A DNA stretch of 64,000 bases from Eurosta solidaginis (taxonomy: Eukaryota; Arthropoda; Insecta; Diptera; Tephritidae). Location of the stretch: assembly GCF_040869045.1 (NCBI RefSeq), contig NC_090322.1:173676672-173740671 (forward strand), read 5' to 3'. Made by a program: the position numbers and the translations under genes. The notes beneath the pieces were generated by a model. The model was given only the letters and a program-made list of their open reading frames with translations, had not been told where the DNA came from and ran no database searches. This document shows positions 1 to 12,010 of this stretch, piece by piece. Every line of letters begins with the position of its first letter. The stretch's first letter is position 1.

Positions 1-2549
1 ACTATAAATGTTGAACATTTTCTGCATTCCGTTCTAGTCGTTTCGTTAGAGTGGTTGTGCGGGTCATCCTCGGCTCAACTACAATTCGTCGAGCTTTTTT
101 AGTTGAGCTGAAAATCTAAGTAGGCCTCAAGGTTGGCGTTGTGCTTCCTTCTGGCGGTTTGGCGGAGTTAAGAGTTGCTATGTTTCCCTGACCTGGAGTT
201 AGGGTGGTTCTGTGCGCTCCTAATAGGAATTATTGGCATTTGGAAATGGATAACGGAGTTTTAAAGACGATAAATAAATGAATCAGTAACATTGGAAAAA
301 TGGCGTGGTGCCAATAAAAAACCTAACCTTAAATTTATATACGAATGGGATTTTGACACATAATGGGATACTGAAAAAAAAAAAACATGGCAACAAGCCA
401 TATAGTGAATTTTCAAATATATGTATATTAATAATTTTGTGGCGGGCGTGGTGCCAAGGGAAAAAACCAAAAAATTAACTTTTATACAAATAACGAAATT
501 GAAAGATAACCTGGCAGTATAAGGGCTCTTTAAAGCATCTTGCCAACCGACGCTTGCGTATGCGGTGTCAATTAAAACCAAAAAAAAAGAACATTTTCTG
601 GGGTAGGAATAACTCTATTAAGGCTTTACCATTTACTTAGGCAACAATTTATTTCAGAAAAGAAAACATTGTTAGATTAACATCTTGCGGCAGCGATGAC
701 TTCTCAAATAAAAAGTTATTTGTTCTTTCTTCAGAAAGGTATACGCCCTTTATATTTCTGGCGTAGTGACATATTTTAAGACGACTTACTCTTCAGCATC
801 CAGACAGCAATGATAGCGTTACATACAAATTTTGTCTACGTTAACCACCAGCTTGGAATAATCCATCCCTTACGTTACACGTTCATATTAAAAAGTTTGT
901 GACTAATCAGATGGTAGTAAGGAATCAGCAGATGTGAGTGAGCGAGTACTAGATACCAACGGAATTTTGGCAAATTTTTTCATAAGCAAATCACAACGAA
1001 ATTGGGAGGATAAGGGCCATATTACAATGAAATTGCCCTTCAAGTATATCAAGAGCTGACTATTTTGAACTAATAGAAGTCTCCAATATATAGGCCAATG
1101 ATAACATAATAACATGGCGAGATCTATCTCAGGATAGATAAAGGGCGAGATTTTCATACAAATTAGAGGGCCTGAGAAGATTTACATGACAGACCTACAC
1201 GCGGAGTGTTTGCCAAACCTCTTCTGATACGGCTGTCGCCAGTGACTATTAATGAAAAGTTGGGTATTCCGCATTACGACTACTTCTGAGGCAGGAAAGA
1301 AAAAACTATCAAACAAAATGTGGCAGTAATCATAAAAACTTTAAACGGTGCTGAAACAAAGGAAGTGAAATAATTAAATTCGGTATATGCAAGTCTATTT
1401 GCAATGCAAACAAAGATTTCATTAGCCTTTTCGTTATTTATCTATGCATTTTTATATTCGCATAAAAAAATCTTTAAATCTTTAGTAATGCGTAAAAAAT
1501 TTAATAAAATTTCAGTTTTTCCAAGCAACCATTCCATGTTTAAAAACACACGTGCACCCATATTCGACATGATTTGCTACTTAATTGCCCACTCTTCATC
1601 TCACTTTGCTGACAGCAGTTAACCCTCTGCCTGCCAGGCACCACAATGTCAAGTATACAATAAAAGATTATCCACAGTTTAGCAAAATATACCTGCCGCG
1701 TATGTTATCCTTGTTGCGGTTTGCATAAAAGCAGGCTACACAAACAACAACAACAGTGGTTCCAAGTAAAACTGCAGTTTGGGAATATCATTCTGAGAGT
1801 TTACATCATTATGAGTGTTGACTGAAAGACAGCTTTTGACTTTGGTTGTTGTGGTATGGGTTTCACTAGAAAAATAGCAAAGTGAAAAAAAAAAACCTAA
1901 AGTATAACCATTGAAAAAATCCACTGACTTTGGTCAGCTTACCGTTTTGTTGAGCTCATGTGTGCTTCTGAATGCCGCAAGTGAAATGTGATGTTAATTT
2001 TACTGTTGCCACCTACTATCGTTTTTAGATATCATCTGATGTTGAGCAGAGTAGGTGTGCAATAGAAACCTTAAATTATTTTTAAATATCAAGTAGGTTC
2101 GTATAGAGATCGTCTCTCACTTACACAAGTTTATGATAACTTACAAATCCAAAAGCACTATTTCAAACAAATGCAATATTAAACTTAGTTGGAAGTTTAA
2201 AATAAAATCCTCATTCGGCGAACAAAAATCTCGTTCTATTAATGTCCCACTATACCTGATTTTATGATTCCGGGACGATGTTGAAAGGACACAGCAAGTA
2301 TTTTAATCAACTTCAGAATTTCTAGACAATTAAAATGGTTGCTGCCTTTGATTAAGCGTGACTACGAACTGTCCCGCTGTGCATATAATTAGCAGCAATT
2401 TGGAGGTAGTCATTGAATCTGTTTTACGAAACCGTTGCTTTGCGTTACTACCTCCTATTTGTTCTAGCAATATATAGCACACTGTTTGAGTCTAAGCGTG
2501 CAAGTTTCCAGTCGCAGTGCTTTCCTTATCCTCAATACATCTGCAGTGC
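1..2549. other. no recognised gene or element
   Basis: This is AT-rich sequence with only short open frames. A short (CAA)n run near 1,740-1,757 may be the tail of a decayed retroelement. I see no exon structure, transposase or reverse-transcriptase motif. Confidence 0.5.
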
Positions 2550-2559
2550 GGCAGTAATT

Positions 2560-3560
2560 GTATGATTTGATGTCTAACGACGGGAGTACCTAACGAACAT
2601 TAACCAGGGACAATATCCCTGATATATTCAGGTCTAAAGATTTTAGAGCGTACGGTCGTTCCCCTTCTGGCTAGCTCATCAGACCTTAAGTTGCCTTCAA
2701 TATCACTGAATTCTGGTGGCCATATAAGGCTGATACTGAATTGTAGGCCCACCTTATTGAGCATTTATAGCGGCTTGGCTGTCCGAGAAAATAACATAAA
2801 CAGTTTTCCCGCATTTAGGTACTCATGCCAATATTTAAACTTGATATACGATAAAATGACCGCGAAGGTGAGAGGCTATCTCTAGTACGACGTTCAGTAA
2901 GACGATACTATGCTGCAGCTATCCATCAAGCTTAGAGCCATCGTTAAAAGAGCTAATAGCACCCTGAACGGCATCTTGCTGTTTATCCACTGTGCAATTC
3001 GTGATGAAAATTTTGAGAGGAGTGCAATAATGAGTATTGGTATTGAAACTGGGTCATTGGGGCTCAAAATCATAGCATGGCCATTCTTTCATTACTTAAA
3101 CTGCCCATTTTTTTTTGGTAGATACCTTCCGTCGGAGAGGAGATAAGCGCGTTGCTACTGCAGATCTTCCAACTTATCTGGATGACTTTTGTGAGCGTTT
3201 CATATACTTGACTTAAGCGCTGAAAGCCATGTTGCACCGACAATCTTAGGTGGTGTTTTGCACATTATTGTGAATAGAGACGGTCCATTTTTTATTGACA
3301 AGGAGCTCCGAACTTCTGCATTGAGCCAATTTTTCCTACATATTAACACAAATATTGTCTGCATAGGCAATCACCTCATGGTTTCCCGCCTGCATGAATC
3401 GTAGTAGTTTCTTAACGGTCATCACCCGGAGAGAGAATACCTTCTTGCGGGGTGATTCTATGTATCAGTCTATAGACGTATTTTACCCTAGCTCCGTGTT
3501 CATCCTTCTGCGTTAGAGTAGGAACGAGTCCCAACATATCATGAAAATATTGCAATCTTT
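2560..3560 (-). pseudogene. non-LTR retrotransposon pol relic (RT plus RNase H)
   Basis: Read on the minus strand, 3,345-3,383 encodes EVIAYADNI, which matches the catalytic YADD block of R1/LOA-type reverse transcriptases with the second D changed to N. Upstream of it (about 3,440-3,470) a broken TPQ-G-SP-like block precedes the palm. Further along, 2,650-2,790 encodes an RNase H-like stretch with FSDSQAAI and, about 40 residues later, DELARRGTT. The order RT then RNase H is correct for the family. Several stops and frameshifts separate the blocks, so it is dead. The clade is inferred from motif style only; R1, LOA or I are all possible. Confidence 0.65.
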
Positions 3561-3639
3561 TCCAAGGTTAGACCTCTAAACCATAATTAAAGAAAAAAAA
3601 GGTCGTCATAGGCAAGTGATTTTACTAAGGTTAACGAGC

Positions 3640-4205
3640 TATTCAACTACGGCGACGAGGAGCTGGTAAGACGCATGCATTAGCTTCCTTGCAAAATATG
3701 GTCGGACGAGTACATGCTCAACCTTTGAAATTTAAGTATTCTTTGCCTAGTCTACAAAAAAGGGTTTCCTGTAAACTGTGTCAAATATCGCAGAATCAGC
3801 CTTCCTAGTATTGCGCATAAGGTTATGTCGAGTGTATTGTGGGGAAGATTGAAGCCCACCGTGAATCAGCTGATTGGATCTTATCAGTGCGACTTCAGAC
3901 CTGGTAAATCTACCATCGACCAGATTTGCACAATGCGCCAAATCGCGACAAAAAAATTGACACACATCACCTCTTTGTCGATTTCAAAGCTGCCTTCGAT
4001 GCCACTATGTCTGAATTTGGTTTCCCCGTAAAACTTAGCGACCTTGAGTAACACCATCAGCTCAGCCAGAATTCGGAAGGACCTCTTCGGGTCGTTCGGT
4101 GTGACTAGTTAGCGCCAGTTAATCCAGAAAAGAAGCGACTGGCGCGTCTTGTTGGACGGCCATAACAGTTTAAACGGTTAAGCGCCAATTAAGTAAGTTA
4201 AGTGT
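3640..4205 (+). pseudogene. RTE-like retrotransposon relic, internally deleted
   Basis: The plus strand encodes an RT fragment: YRRI-SLPSIAHKVMS, then LKPTVNQLIG, then FRPGKSTIDQI (a variant of the family's GFR-GRSTTDQIF block), then LFVDFKAAFD, which is the palm motif A with its catalytic aspartate (about 3,790-4,005). A frame change breaks the block near 3,950. After a deletion, the C-terminal end RSDWRVLLDG follows at about 4,130, and the untranslated tail at 4,178-4,205 contains GCGCCAATTAAGTAAG. The same tail is seen at 22,080-22,117 and in reverse at 63,550-63,610, which supports one family. It cannot be functional. Confidence 0.75.
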
Positions 4206-4369
4206 CTTCCAACATAATATCAACAACGGTCTTTGATTTCTGGCTTGTAAAGCTTTTAAAATGTCTTCTTTTAATTATTCGCACTTTGTCAAGATTTTAC
4301 CAAGTTTGTATCCTAATCAGTAATTAGTGATTTCTCCTGGTCTTCGAAATGGTCGTTGCTATCGAACTT

Positions 4370-4560
4370 TCGCCAATATATTTGAGGCCAAGATAAGCCT
4401 ATATACCGAATTTGGTAAAAAAAAATATCCAAATATTGTGTTACCGGATGTAAGGACATCGGCGGACAATGATTATTATCTATCTCGATTCCTTTATGCC
4501 GTTACAATCGACACTTGTCTGATTAATATCTGTGCCCAAGTACAGCTGGTTATAAATAAA
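4370..4560 (+). repeat. degenerate 3' part of the TTCGGG-type dispersed repeat
   Basis: The stretch with GGACATCGGCGGAC and CTATCTCGATTCCTTTATG resembles the 3' third of the longer copies at 52,583-53,515 and 55,795-57,005, where GACGGACGG and TATCTCGATT occur in the same order. A separate 5'-end-like piece with the paired motif TTCGG...CCGAA is at 5,615-5,665. Confidence 0.5.
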
Positions 4561-5379
4561 TATTGTAGGCTCGTTCCAACAATCACTAACATCATAAAAC
4601 ACTCCTTTAAGTGTAGGCCTGCTGTCCAACAATCATAGCAAGTGACTAGATGAGGCATAGCCGTGGTTTTGAATTTCCTTTTAAAAAAAGGATACATTCA
4701 GCTATTCCGACATCTTGCCAAGTTCTACAATTTGTATGCATTTTTTTTGAATTTTTTTAATACGATCTGTCTTATATAATTTTTTTTACAAATCCCACAC
4801 AAGTTTTTTACTAATCACAACGAGTAGGTAAAATCAACTGGCATGCTTTACTGGACAATCAGCACAACTGACTACTGTCGATCAGCTTACTAGTAAACTT
4901 ACTTTGGTAAATCTCAAATGTTACTAATTTTTTTGTTTCCACATTTGTACTTACTTTCTTATTTAGTTCGATATTGGCTTTTGCTTAAGTAAACCATTTG
5001 ATTAGCACCTACCTTGGAAATATGTTTCAATGTATGCGGAATCTTATAACAAGTTCTACCAAATTACCACATGTTTACGTATTTTTGTTTAAATAACAAA
5101 TTATCACCTAGCGAAATAACAAAAAAAAAAAAAATCGTGGACACACAAAAGTCAGAAGGTGATAAAAAATGAAAATCAATCGGGTCGTTAACAGAAAACA
5201 AATGAATTCTCTGTTGAGCGTTTACCAAAGTTAGATTTTAAGTAAATAAGTTAAGTAGGCAATTTTTCAAAATTTTGTGTACATACATATTGTTTGAAAT
5301 ATCAGTTGTATACATAAATATTTAAGGCGCCTGGTAATACGCGTTGCTATTTACTGTGTTAATATTAAGCAATGAGACT
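4561..5379. other. no recognised feature
   Basis: AT-rich DNA with poly-A and poly-T runs. I see no coding or mobile-element signature. Confidence 0.5.
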
Positions 5380-5394
5380 CCAGCATCAGTGCCA

Positions 5395-5545
5395 ACCAAG
5401 TCTAGTGATAGAACTTTTAGAAAAAGTATCGATACCGGTACTCATGTAAAATACTCGGATCAAAGTATCGATGCTGGTACTCATAATCAGTCAAAGGTAT
5501 CGAACATACTCGATCCAAGTGAATACCTCGGAATTTTTACCAAAA
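5395..5545. repeat. degenerate TATCGAT / TACTCG minisatellite
   Basis: AAGTATCGATACC and TACTCG motifs recur every 25-35 bp. The same vocabulary recurs at 7,755-7,915. The ORF through it is a by-product of the repeat. Confidence 0.5.
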
Positions 5546-5766
5546 GTCAATAAACTTTTTTATTTTTTAAATAACATCGAATTTTTTTCAATTTGGTAGG
5601 ACACATGTAACGAGGTATAAGTTCGGACCAAACCGAACTTTATATGCCCATTTGTGTGCTCTTACATATATGTTAAGGATACATTTAAAGATAAACGTCA
5701 CGTACATTAAATGATTTAAAAGATTTTTGATCGACTTAAGGCATTCAAAAAATAGTTTTTACAGTT

Positions 5767-6203
5767 AAATAAAATAATTAAAAAAAATTTTTAAGTTAAA
5801 CGGCTTTCTTGAAAACAATATTTACATGAAGTAATAATAATACTAAAAGCTAGAAAATAATTAGGTAGGTCCTAGGTACTAGTCATCACACTCCTCATCA
5901 ATCTAGGGCGTTGATCAGACAATTAAATAAAAGCGTTGGGTGCGTGAAATTTCTAAAAATGTGAGGCGTAGCATATCCTGATTAAGGTTCAGTTGGTCTT
6001 ACTTATGGCTTAGCAATAGAAATTTGACGCGGCCAACGCTTTTATTTAATTGTCTGATCCTAGAGCGTCGATGAGGAGTGTGATTACTAGTACCTAGTAC
6101 CTACCTAATTATTTTCTAGCTTTTAGTATTATTATTATTTCATGTAAGTATTGTTTTCAATAAAACCGCTTAAGTTAAAATTTTTTTTTTAATTATTTTA
6201 TTT
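5767..6203. repeat. long foldback (inverted repeat, ~188-bp arms)
   Basis: The left arm (5,767-5,954) and right arm (6,018-6,203) are reverse complements over nearly their whole length, with about 10% mismatch, around a 63-nt spacer. Shared blocks include CAATTAAATAAAAGCGTTGG, CTAGAAAATAATTAGGTAGG and AATAATAATACTAAAAGC, each met in reverse order on the other side. The structure suits a foldback or MITE-type element. No clear target duplication was found. Confidence 0.85.
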
Positions 6204-6399
6204 TCAAGTTTTTAGTCTTTATTTAATTGCCTATTATTTCTCATTCTATTTAGTTCATTTAGTGACTCATTATTACAAGGACTCTTTCCTGACAATTTGC
6301 TACAACCTAAGTCCTCAATACATAATCCTTCCAAAGACTTTACTCGACTCTGCGTCACGTATGCTTGTCCCTCCTCCAACTCCAAAATATTTTGATGTC

Positions 6400-6850
6400 A
6401 CTTCTACCGGACTGTATGTAATATTTGTTCCAAATATGTACCAAATCGGACCACAAATACGATTTTTTTGAATATCTCGATATTTGCGCCACCTAGCGGC
6501 GATTGTTTTTCATTGGTCGCTTTCTATTCTTGTATGTATTATATGTTCCAAATACGAGCCAAATCGGACCACAAATGCGACTTTTGTGAATATCTCGATC
6601 ATTCCGCCACCTAGCGGCGATTTTTTTCATAGGTCGCTTTCTATCCTTGTATGTATTATATGTTCCAAATACGAGCCAAATCGGACCAGAAATACGATTT
6701 TTGTTAATATCTCGATCCATGCGCCACCTAGCGGCGATTCATAGACCGCTTTCTATTCTTGTATGTATTATGTGTTCCAAATATGAGCCAAATCGGACCA
6801 CAAATGCGACTTTTGTGAATATCTCGATCCTTGCGCCACCTAGCGTTTTA
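6400..6850. repeat. tandem repeat, ~118-bp unit, four copies
   Basis: The landmark GCCACCTAGCG occurs at about 6,487, 6,606, 6,722 and 6,833, and each unit also carries AAATCGGACCA and AATATCTCGAT. Spacing is about 118, 117 and 111 bp. The unit has open frames on both strands, giving several overlapping ORFs that are artefacts of the repetition. Confidence 0.9.
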
Positions 6851-7005
6851 TTGCATTGTCATCGGGCTCTGAACTATATTCCAAGTTTCAAGCTTGTACC
6901 TTATCGGTAAGTTATTTAAATTTTAATTACAAAATTTGTTCACAACGGCCGGCCGTGCAGCTTGTCAAGTCAACATAAATAAAACCGTTTAATTCAAAAA
7001 GCAAG

Positions 7006-7130
7006 CATGCCGAGTGTATTTTTCCCATGAAAAGCTTCCCAGTGAAAACTCATCTGCCTTGCAGATGCCGTACGGAATCAGCATAAAATGTGTGGGCTTC
7101 GTCCCTTCAATTTGTAGGGAAAATTAGAAA
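7006..7130 (+). repeat. SINE fragment (3' body)
   Basis: It contains CTCATCTGCCTTGCAGATGC, a later GGCATAAAA-like block and AATTTGTAGGGAAAA, all in the order found in the full copies at 25,615 and 43,242. The tRNA-like head and the T-rich tail are missing. Confidence 0.8.
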
Positions 7131-8549
7131 TAGCATCATGCATTTTTTTATGGCATTAAACGTTTTGTGGAGAGATCAGAACGATTTTCCTTGTTTTAAA
7201 CTTTTGTACTTTGCATTACCATATCTCTAGTGGTAGTATTGTTACGTACCATATACATATATATTGGAAATTTTGTTAAGATTAACTGTAAACTCTTTTA
7301 TCCACTTTTGATCAGTTCTATATATATACCAAGTACCATATTTCCGCCAAATTATAAGGTGATATAAACGTCTTTTAATTTACGCCATGCACATTTTTTA
7401 AATTTTCTTCTTCAATTTGTAGGCGGCGCTGCGCCTATTTTACAAAATTGTAATAAACTAATATTGTACATTGTTAATTTTTTTTATTCAATCGTCAAGT
7501 TTAACCACTTCATCAGTATTTGTTATACCAAGTTTGTATGTTGGTGTCGATATAATCGATTTCGACCATTCTCAATACCATCCACCAAAATTTCACAGTA
7601 AAACGAAAAAGCTTTATTGCATGACATGTTATATCATGTTTATGTTTATGTTATGTTTAAGTCAAATGTGTAGCTTTTACCGCATCGTGGACGATCTTAA
7701 TTTATGCTCACTTTATTTTGCTAATGGACTGAACTTTGTTGATCTTAAAAATGTAGACCATTGGCACTTAGTAAAGTATCGGGGAAAAGTATCAAGTTAA
7801 AGTATCGATACTTTACTCAGTACTTGGAGGAAAGCAACGAGTACGAAATCCTCGAGTATTTTTTGGAAAAGTTTCGATACTACCCACTCAGTACTCGTAT
7901 CGTTGTATCCCAAACCAAGTCTTCTCAAATTTGTATGTCATTTTAGTTTAAGTTCGAAATGCATTATGGCACATGTAAACTCCTACATTTATACTTAGTT
8001 ATGTATGTTTCAATAGTGTTGTCAGAAAAAATTTGTTTTATCAACTAGGTGTGAAATTACCCAAACGTAACTTGTTCGTGCACTAACTATATGTGCATTT
8101 ATAGTCTTACATATCTGCAAAGAGGATGTGTTCATAACTACCCTGCAGTCAATGCATAATTTTCTAAACTGTCTTACATCTTATTCAATATGCTTTAACA
8201 TGAGTACCTGTCAACTGAAGACTCATCTCCACGGTGTCAAGCACGGATCTAATTGCATTATCAATGGCCCAACTATCGGCTCCATGTTACCAGCCTCAAC
8301 ACTCCTAAGCCGAATCATTGGTACCAATTTATCTTGTAATCGGGTATTTCAATCACAAGTTCTTATCTTGGTATGATATGGAGTTGACCCAAGCTTTTAC
8401 CATTTTAGCGATTATGGCATCCGGTTGGAAGGCAACTCCGCCTTGAATTCCATTACTATTCCAATGCAAGCATAAATATTTCGTTTTAACCGGTTCTAAT
8501 GCCAGGGCTTAACAGATACATGTTACAATTCCACAATTTCAATAAAAGT
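7131..8549. other. no gene recognised
   Basis: AT-rich sequence with a second small TATCGAT/GTACTCG repeat patch at 7,755-7,915. A 109-codon open frame at 7,471-7,800 has no recognisable domain and sits in AT-rich DNA, so I do not call it a gene. Confidence 0.45.
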
Positions 8550-8550
8550 A

Positions 8551-8938
8551 TTGTAACGAATCCTGGGGATTTCTGGTTATTTCTGATATTTATACACCTT
8601 CTGCTAACGTTCGAATCGCTAACTGTTGAATAAATCACTCCAATATTCAGTATTTCAAGCTGGCCTTTATTTGAATTACTTTGGAATAGTACTTCACAAT
8701 TATACTTCACAACCAATAGCGTGTTTAAATCAAAACTGATTAGTTATTACTCAATTTGCGCTGCTTTTATACTGTCGGTTTCCTCGTTCACCCATTTCTC
8801 CTAAGGTCTAGTAATTCCGCGAACAGTATCTGATGCTTGGTTAGTTACCAGCTATATACATGTATGTATATCTGTAGTCCACGCATCTCCCATAGCCATA
8901 TGCGTGTATATGTGTGATTAAAAACTTCGGCTGACTAC
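8551..8938. mobile_element. possible solo LTR
   Basis: The stretch begins TGTAACGAAT and ends near GACTACA, and holds GTTGAATAAATCACTCC, which resembles LTRs of some fly gypsy-type elements. No second LTR, primer-binding site or target duplication could be confirmed. This call is weak. Confidence 0.25.
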
Positions 8939-8939
8939 A

Positions 8940-9689
8940 TATTTGTGTGTGTGAGTATTAGGAGTAAACTGTGTGCCCACTTTCCAGTGAAAAAGACCGC
9001 ATTACTCCGAAGAGAATGCTTTATTGTCAACTTCCACGAAAGTGAACTCATCGTGTTAAGGAAAAATCAAGGAATCCAAAAGCGATATGAAACCACCGCG
9101 ATTCATCCGAATCCTCAAAACATGATAAAAATCTGAATACAAGCATTTGCGATGCATTGTAACAGGTCACGATTAGCTTGTCCTGATCCCCGTGGTACAG
9201 TTTTTATCGACCATGATAGGGTCGGGCAGGTGTTACACCACATCCACTCTGCTCCCTTCCAAGTAAAAACCAGTCCAGGATTGGTAAGATTATTTATACA
9301 TAAGCGTCACTTATATGATAACGGCAATTCGATACGTTTTAAGCGTCATTTATAACATGACGGTCATTTGCTACAATTCAGACGCAATTGGTAAGATGAC
9401 GGATATTTGCTACTTGGTAATATGATCGGTTCTTACGAATACCTACCGCGGTTAAATTCTTTTTCCCACGCCTACAGAGGGGTGTCTCACAACTAGTATA
9501 TGGCACAAACCAACCAGCCTTTTTGCATTTTTTTGATGGGTAAATATCATTGCTCATGGTACCGAAGAATACATAATATCAGCGTAGGACTCGTGAAGGT
9601 GTAGTGTATGGGATTGGTATGATGCATGGGGGAATAATGAATGCAACCATAACAAATACTTGGTAGAGTTGATATGAGAGAAATCAGAA
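8940..9689. other. no recognised feature
   Basis: Contains short repeated phrases such as AAGCGTCA-TTATA and GACGG-ATTTGCTAC near 9,300-9,420, probably a decayed minisatellite. No gene seen. Confidence 0.4.
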
Positions 9690-9805
9690 AGCAAATCAAG
9701 GCAAGGCAAGGAAAGACATGAAAGTAAAAGAAAGGAAAGGAAATGAAAGAAAAGGAAAGGAAAAGAAAGAAAAGGAAAGGAGGTGAAAAGAAACGAAAGG
9801 TTTGT
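9690..9805. repeat. purine-only GGAAA-type simple repeat
   Basis: Runs of GAAAGGAAAGGAAA on the plus strand with almost no pyrimidines. Confidence 0.8.
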
Positions 9806-9814
9806 TTTTGTTGT

Positions 9815-10535
9815 GATATCGGCGAGCTATAGTTGACTTGTTATCGAGTTGTTGTGCTATAAATTTGCTTTGGATAATCGATAAGTTATTAATTTCATAT
9901 CGCCGGTTATTCGGTTTGTTATTAGAAAAGTTATCGATATGTCAACAAAAAGTTTTCGATCTATTGGCAGAGCTTTGTCAACTTGTAAAAAAGTTACCGA
10001 TTTCTTATCAATGTCTGATCGATCTGTTATCGAAAACTTATCGAAAAGTTAGGGGTTTTTATCACGAAATTAGCGGTTTGTTATCGAATAAATATAGATC
10101 TGCCATCAAAAAAATCATAGATTTGTTATCGATTCGTTATAGAAAAGTTATCGATTATTTACCAAGAAATTAGTTAACAAAAATGAATCAGTGTTTGTAA
10201 ATTTTAATTAAAAATAAATAGAATAAAATAAGAAAGATAAATAGATAGGTAATCGACGAGTTATCAATTTCGTAATGATGCGTAGGCGATTTGTTATCGA
10301 AAAGTTATCGATTTTAGATCGTAATGTTGACAATTTGTTGTATATATTTTATAGATTTTTTATCAAAAATGTATCGCCTTATTACGAAAATTTAACGCTT
10401 TTTTTTATCAAAATCTTATGATTTATTATAGAAATATTATAAATTATTTATTAATGTAATTTGGAATTAAAAATAAATAAAATAGGACAGATGAAGCAGT
10501 GAGTTATTAAACAAAATAATTGTTAAAAAATATTT
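9815..10535. repeat. CGATA-rich degenerate minisatellite
   Basis: Variants of GTTATCGAT-AAGTTATCGA recur about every 20-30 bp from 9,815 to 10,330, followed by AAATAAATAGAATAAAATA-type sequence. A few more units follow at 10,785-10,830. An inverted counterpart lies at 39,415-39,960. The 111-codon ORF at 9,838-10,173 only reflects the repeat (recurring Leu-Leu-Ser and Tyr-Arg-Lys). Confidence 0.75.
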
Positions 10536-10539
10536 GTCG

Positions 10540-10782
10540 GGATTTGCGTCGTGCTCCACATTTAGATATCCCAACAAATTGACGACTCCGAACGGCTTTT
10601 CACTGAGAAGCTTTTCATGGTAGAAATACAAATCACTTCCGTGTTGCAACCCCGTTAAAAAAACTTTATTCTAATTGAAAAAACTCGTTTCTAAATGTTT
10701 TACGTTACTTTGCTCGGGATTTGAACCCAAGGCATTCGACGTGGTAGGCGGAGCATGGTACCATCACACCACGGGCGCCGCC
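10540..10782 (-). repeat. SINE copy, diverged, minus strand
   Basis: On the minus strand it starts with a tRNA-like head containing GTGGTGTGATGGTACCATGC and a B-box-like TGGGTTCAAATCCC, then the body elements ATTTCTACCATGAAAAGC and GGAGTCG. It is shorter and more diverged than the copies at 25,615 and 43,242. Confidence 0.8.
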
Positions 10783-10909
10783 CAAAAAGTTATCGGAGTT
10801 TGTTATCTGCGTTTTTAAGATTTGTTAAAGGACACTCGTTGGTTTGTTATGAAAGAGATACCGTTAGCACTTTCATATATAATATATGACACATGTGTTA
10901 CCCGTCGAT

Positions 10910-11088
10910 AGCGGTGGATTTTTCAGTGCGAGTTTAAACTCCAGTTATATTTGACTAGAGTTTAACCTTGCCACTTCGTTCGATAATATAAAATTTTGCT
11001 GCTCATCTCAGCTTAAGCGGCCGAAGTAGTAGGTTTAAACTCTAGGGAACTTTAACTGTAGTTTAAAGTCACTTTGAAAACCCGGTCC
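10910..11088. mobile_element. palindromic MITE, copy 1
   Basis: Inverted ends carry GGATTTTTCAGTGCGAGTTT and, reversed, CCGGGTTTTCAAAGTGACTT. The centre GCTGCTCATCTCAGCTTAAG is shared with the copy at 24,237-24,407. There is no coding capacity. Confidence 0.8.
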
Positions 11089-11695
11089 TTGGTAGCAAAT
11101 CCTTTACTGAGGAGAAGGCCATATTATGTATGACGCCGTGAAACTTTGCATCGCAGTAACTCACATACACAGTCACCACTATATAATCGCGAAAATTTCA
11201 TAATGGCACTCAGGTTTACTGGCGTTATAGATAATTTTCCCCTTAATGGGGTCTTGGCCACTTACACTCAAAAATATTAGCAAAAAAATGTTACATTTGC
11301 ATTAGCTTCCTTGCAGGGAAGTCTAAAGTTAACACATAAACGTTAGTTTAATAAACTCGTATCAATTAAAGAAGCTAGAAAATTTCATAAAGAAAGAGGG
11401 TGGGGAAGTGAGAAGAACCAGGTGTTAAAAATCTTACTTAAATATAAGTATCGTCCGTATGTAAATGCTATTTTAAAATAATCCCTTCAACTAAGTCAAT
11501 AACCTTGAAATATGTACCAAAACAGGTTAACAGCTTTTAATTACAAAAAAATCATCTGCATTCCTCTTACCTTACACAAATTTACATCTGCCTAATAAAT
11601 ATATGAATGTTCTTTAGAAAAATTCCATAATTTCCCACATAATTTGTATGTTATCCAATACGAACTCTGGCCCAAGTTTTTCACTCGTTTTCAAA
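11089..11695. other. no recognised feature
   Basis: Unique-looking AT-rich sequence. Nothing identified. Confidence 0.4.
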
Positions 11696-12010
11696 TAGAT
11701 GAGGTAGAGGAAGAGGTTAGGGAAGTTTAAGGAAATGCGAGAAGGAGCCATATATAAATTTAAAAGTAAAAGCGGAAGGTGAAGAGATTGGAAGGGAGGG
11801 GGGGATATTGAGTTGGGAAGTGTATGATTGAGGAGAGGAAGACGAGGAACAAAAGGGCGAGAAACAATACAAGTAAAAGCAAGAATAAATAAGCAAAGAA
11901 AAGGGCATAGAATATTCTCCCGGAAGGTATGCCTATCGTAAGAGACGACTAAAATCCCCGTACTAACCTAGAAGGTCGACGTAGTCATATCAAATCGTCA
12001 CCGATATGGA
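11696..12010 (+). repeat. purine-rich tract followed by a (CAA)-tail family fragment
   Basis: 11,696-11,905 is G/A-rich. From about 11,908, GAATATTCTCCCGG-AGGTATGCCTATCGTAAG matches the 5' end of the dispersed family seen in full at 30,795-31,128. Confidence 0.6.

Noticed and set aside
6484..6910. Overlapping ORFs on both strands with repeated VCIICSKYEPNRT-like words
   Set aside because: They are translations of the ~118-bp tandem unit.
7471..7800. 109-codon ORF
   Set aside because: AT-driven composition, no motif, overlaps a TATCGAT repeat patch.
9838..10173. 111-codon ORF
   Set aside because: It is made of the translated CGATA minisatellite; the periodic Leu/Ser/Tyr-Arg-Lys pattern follows the DNA repeat.
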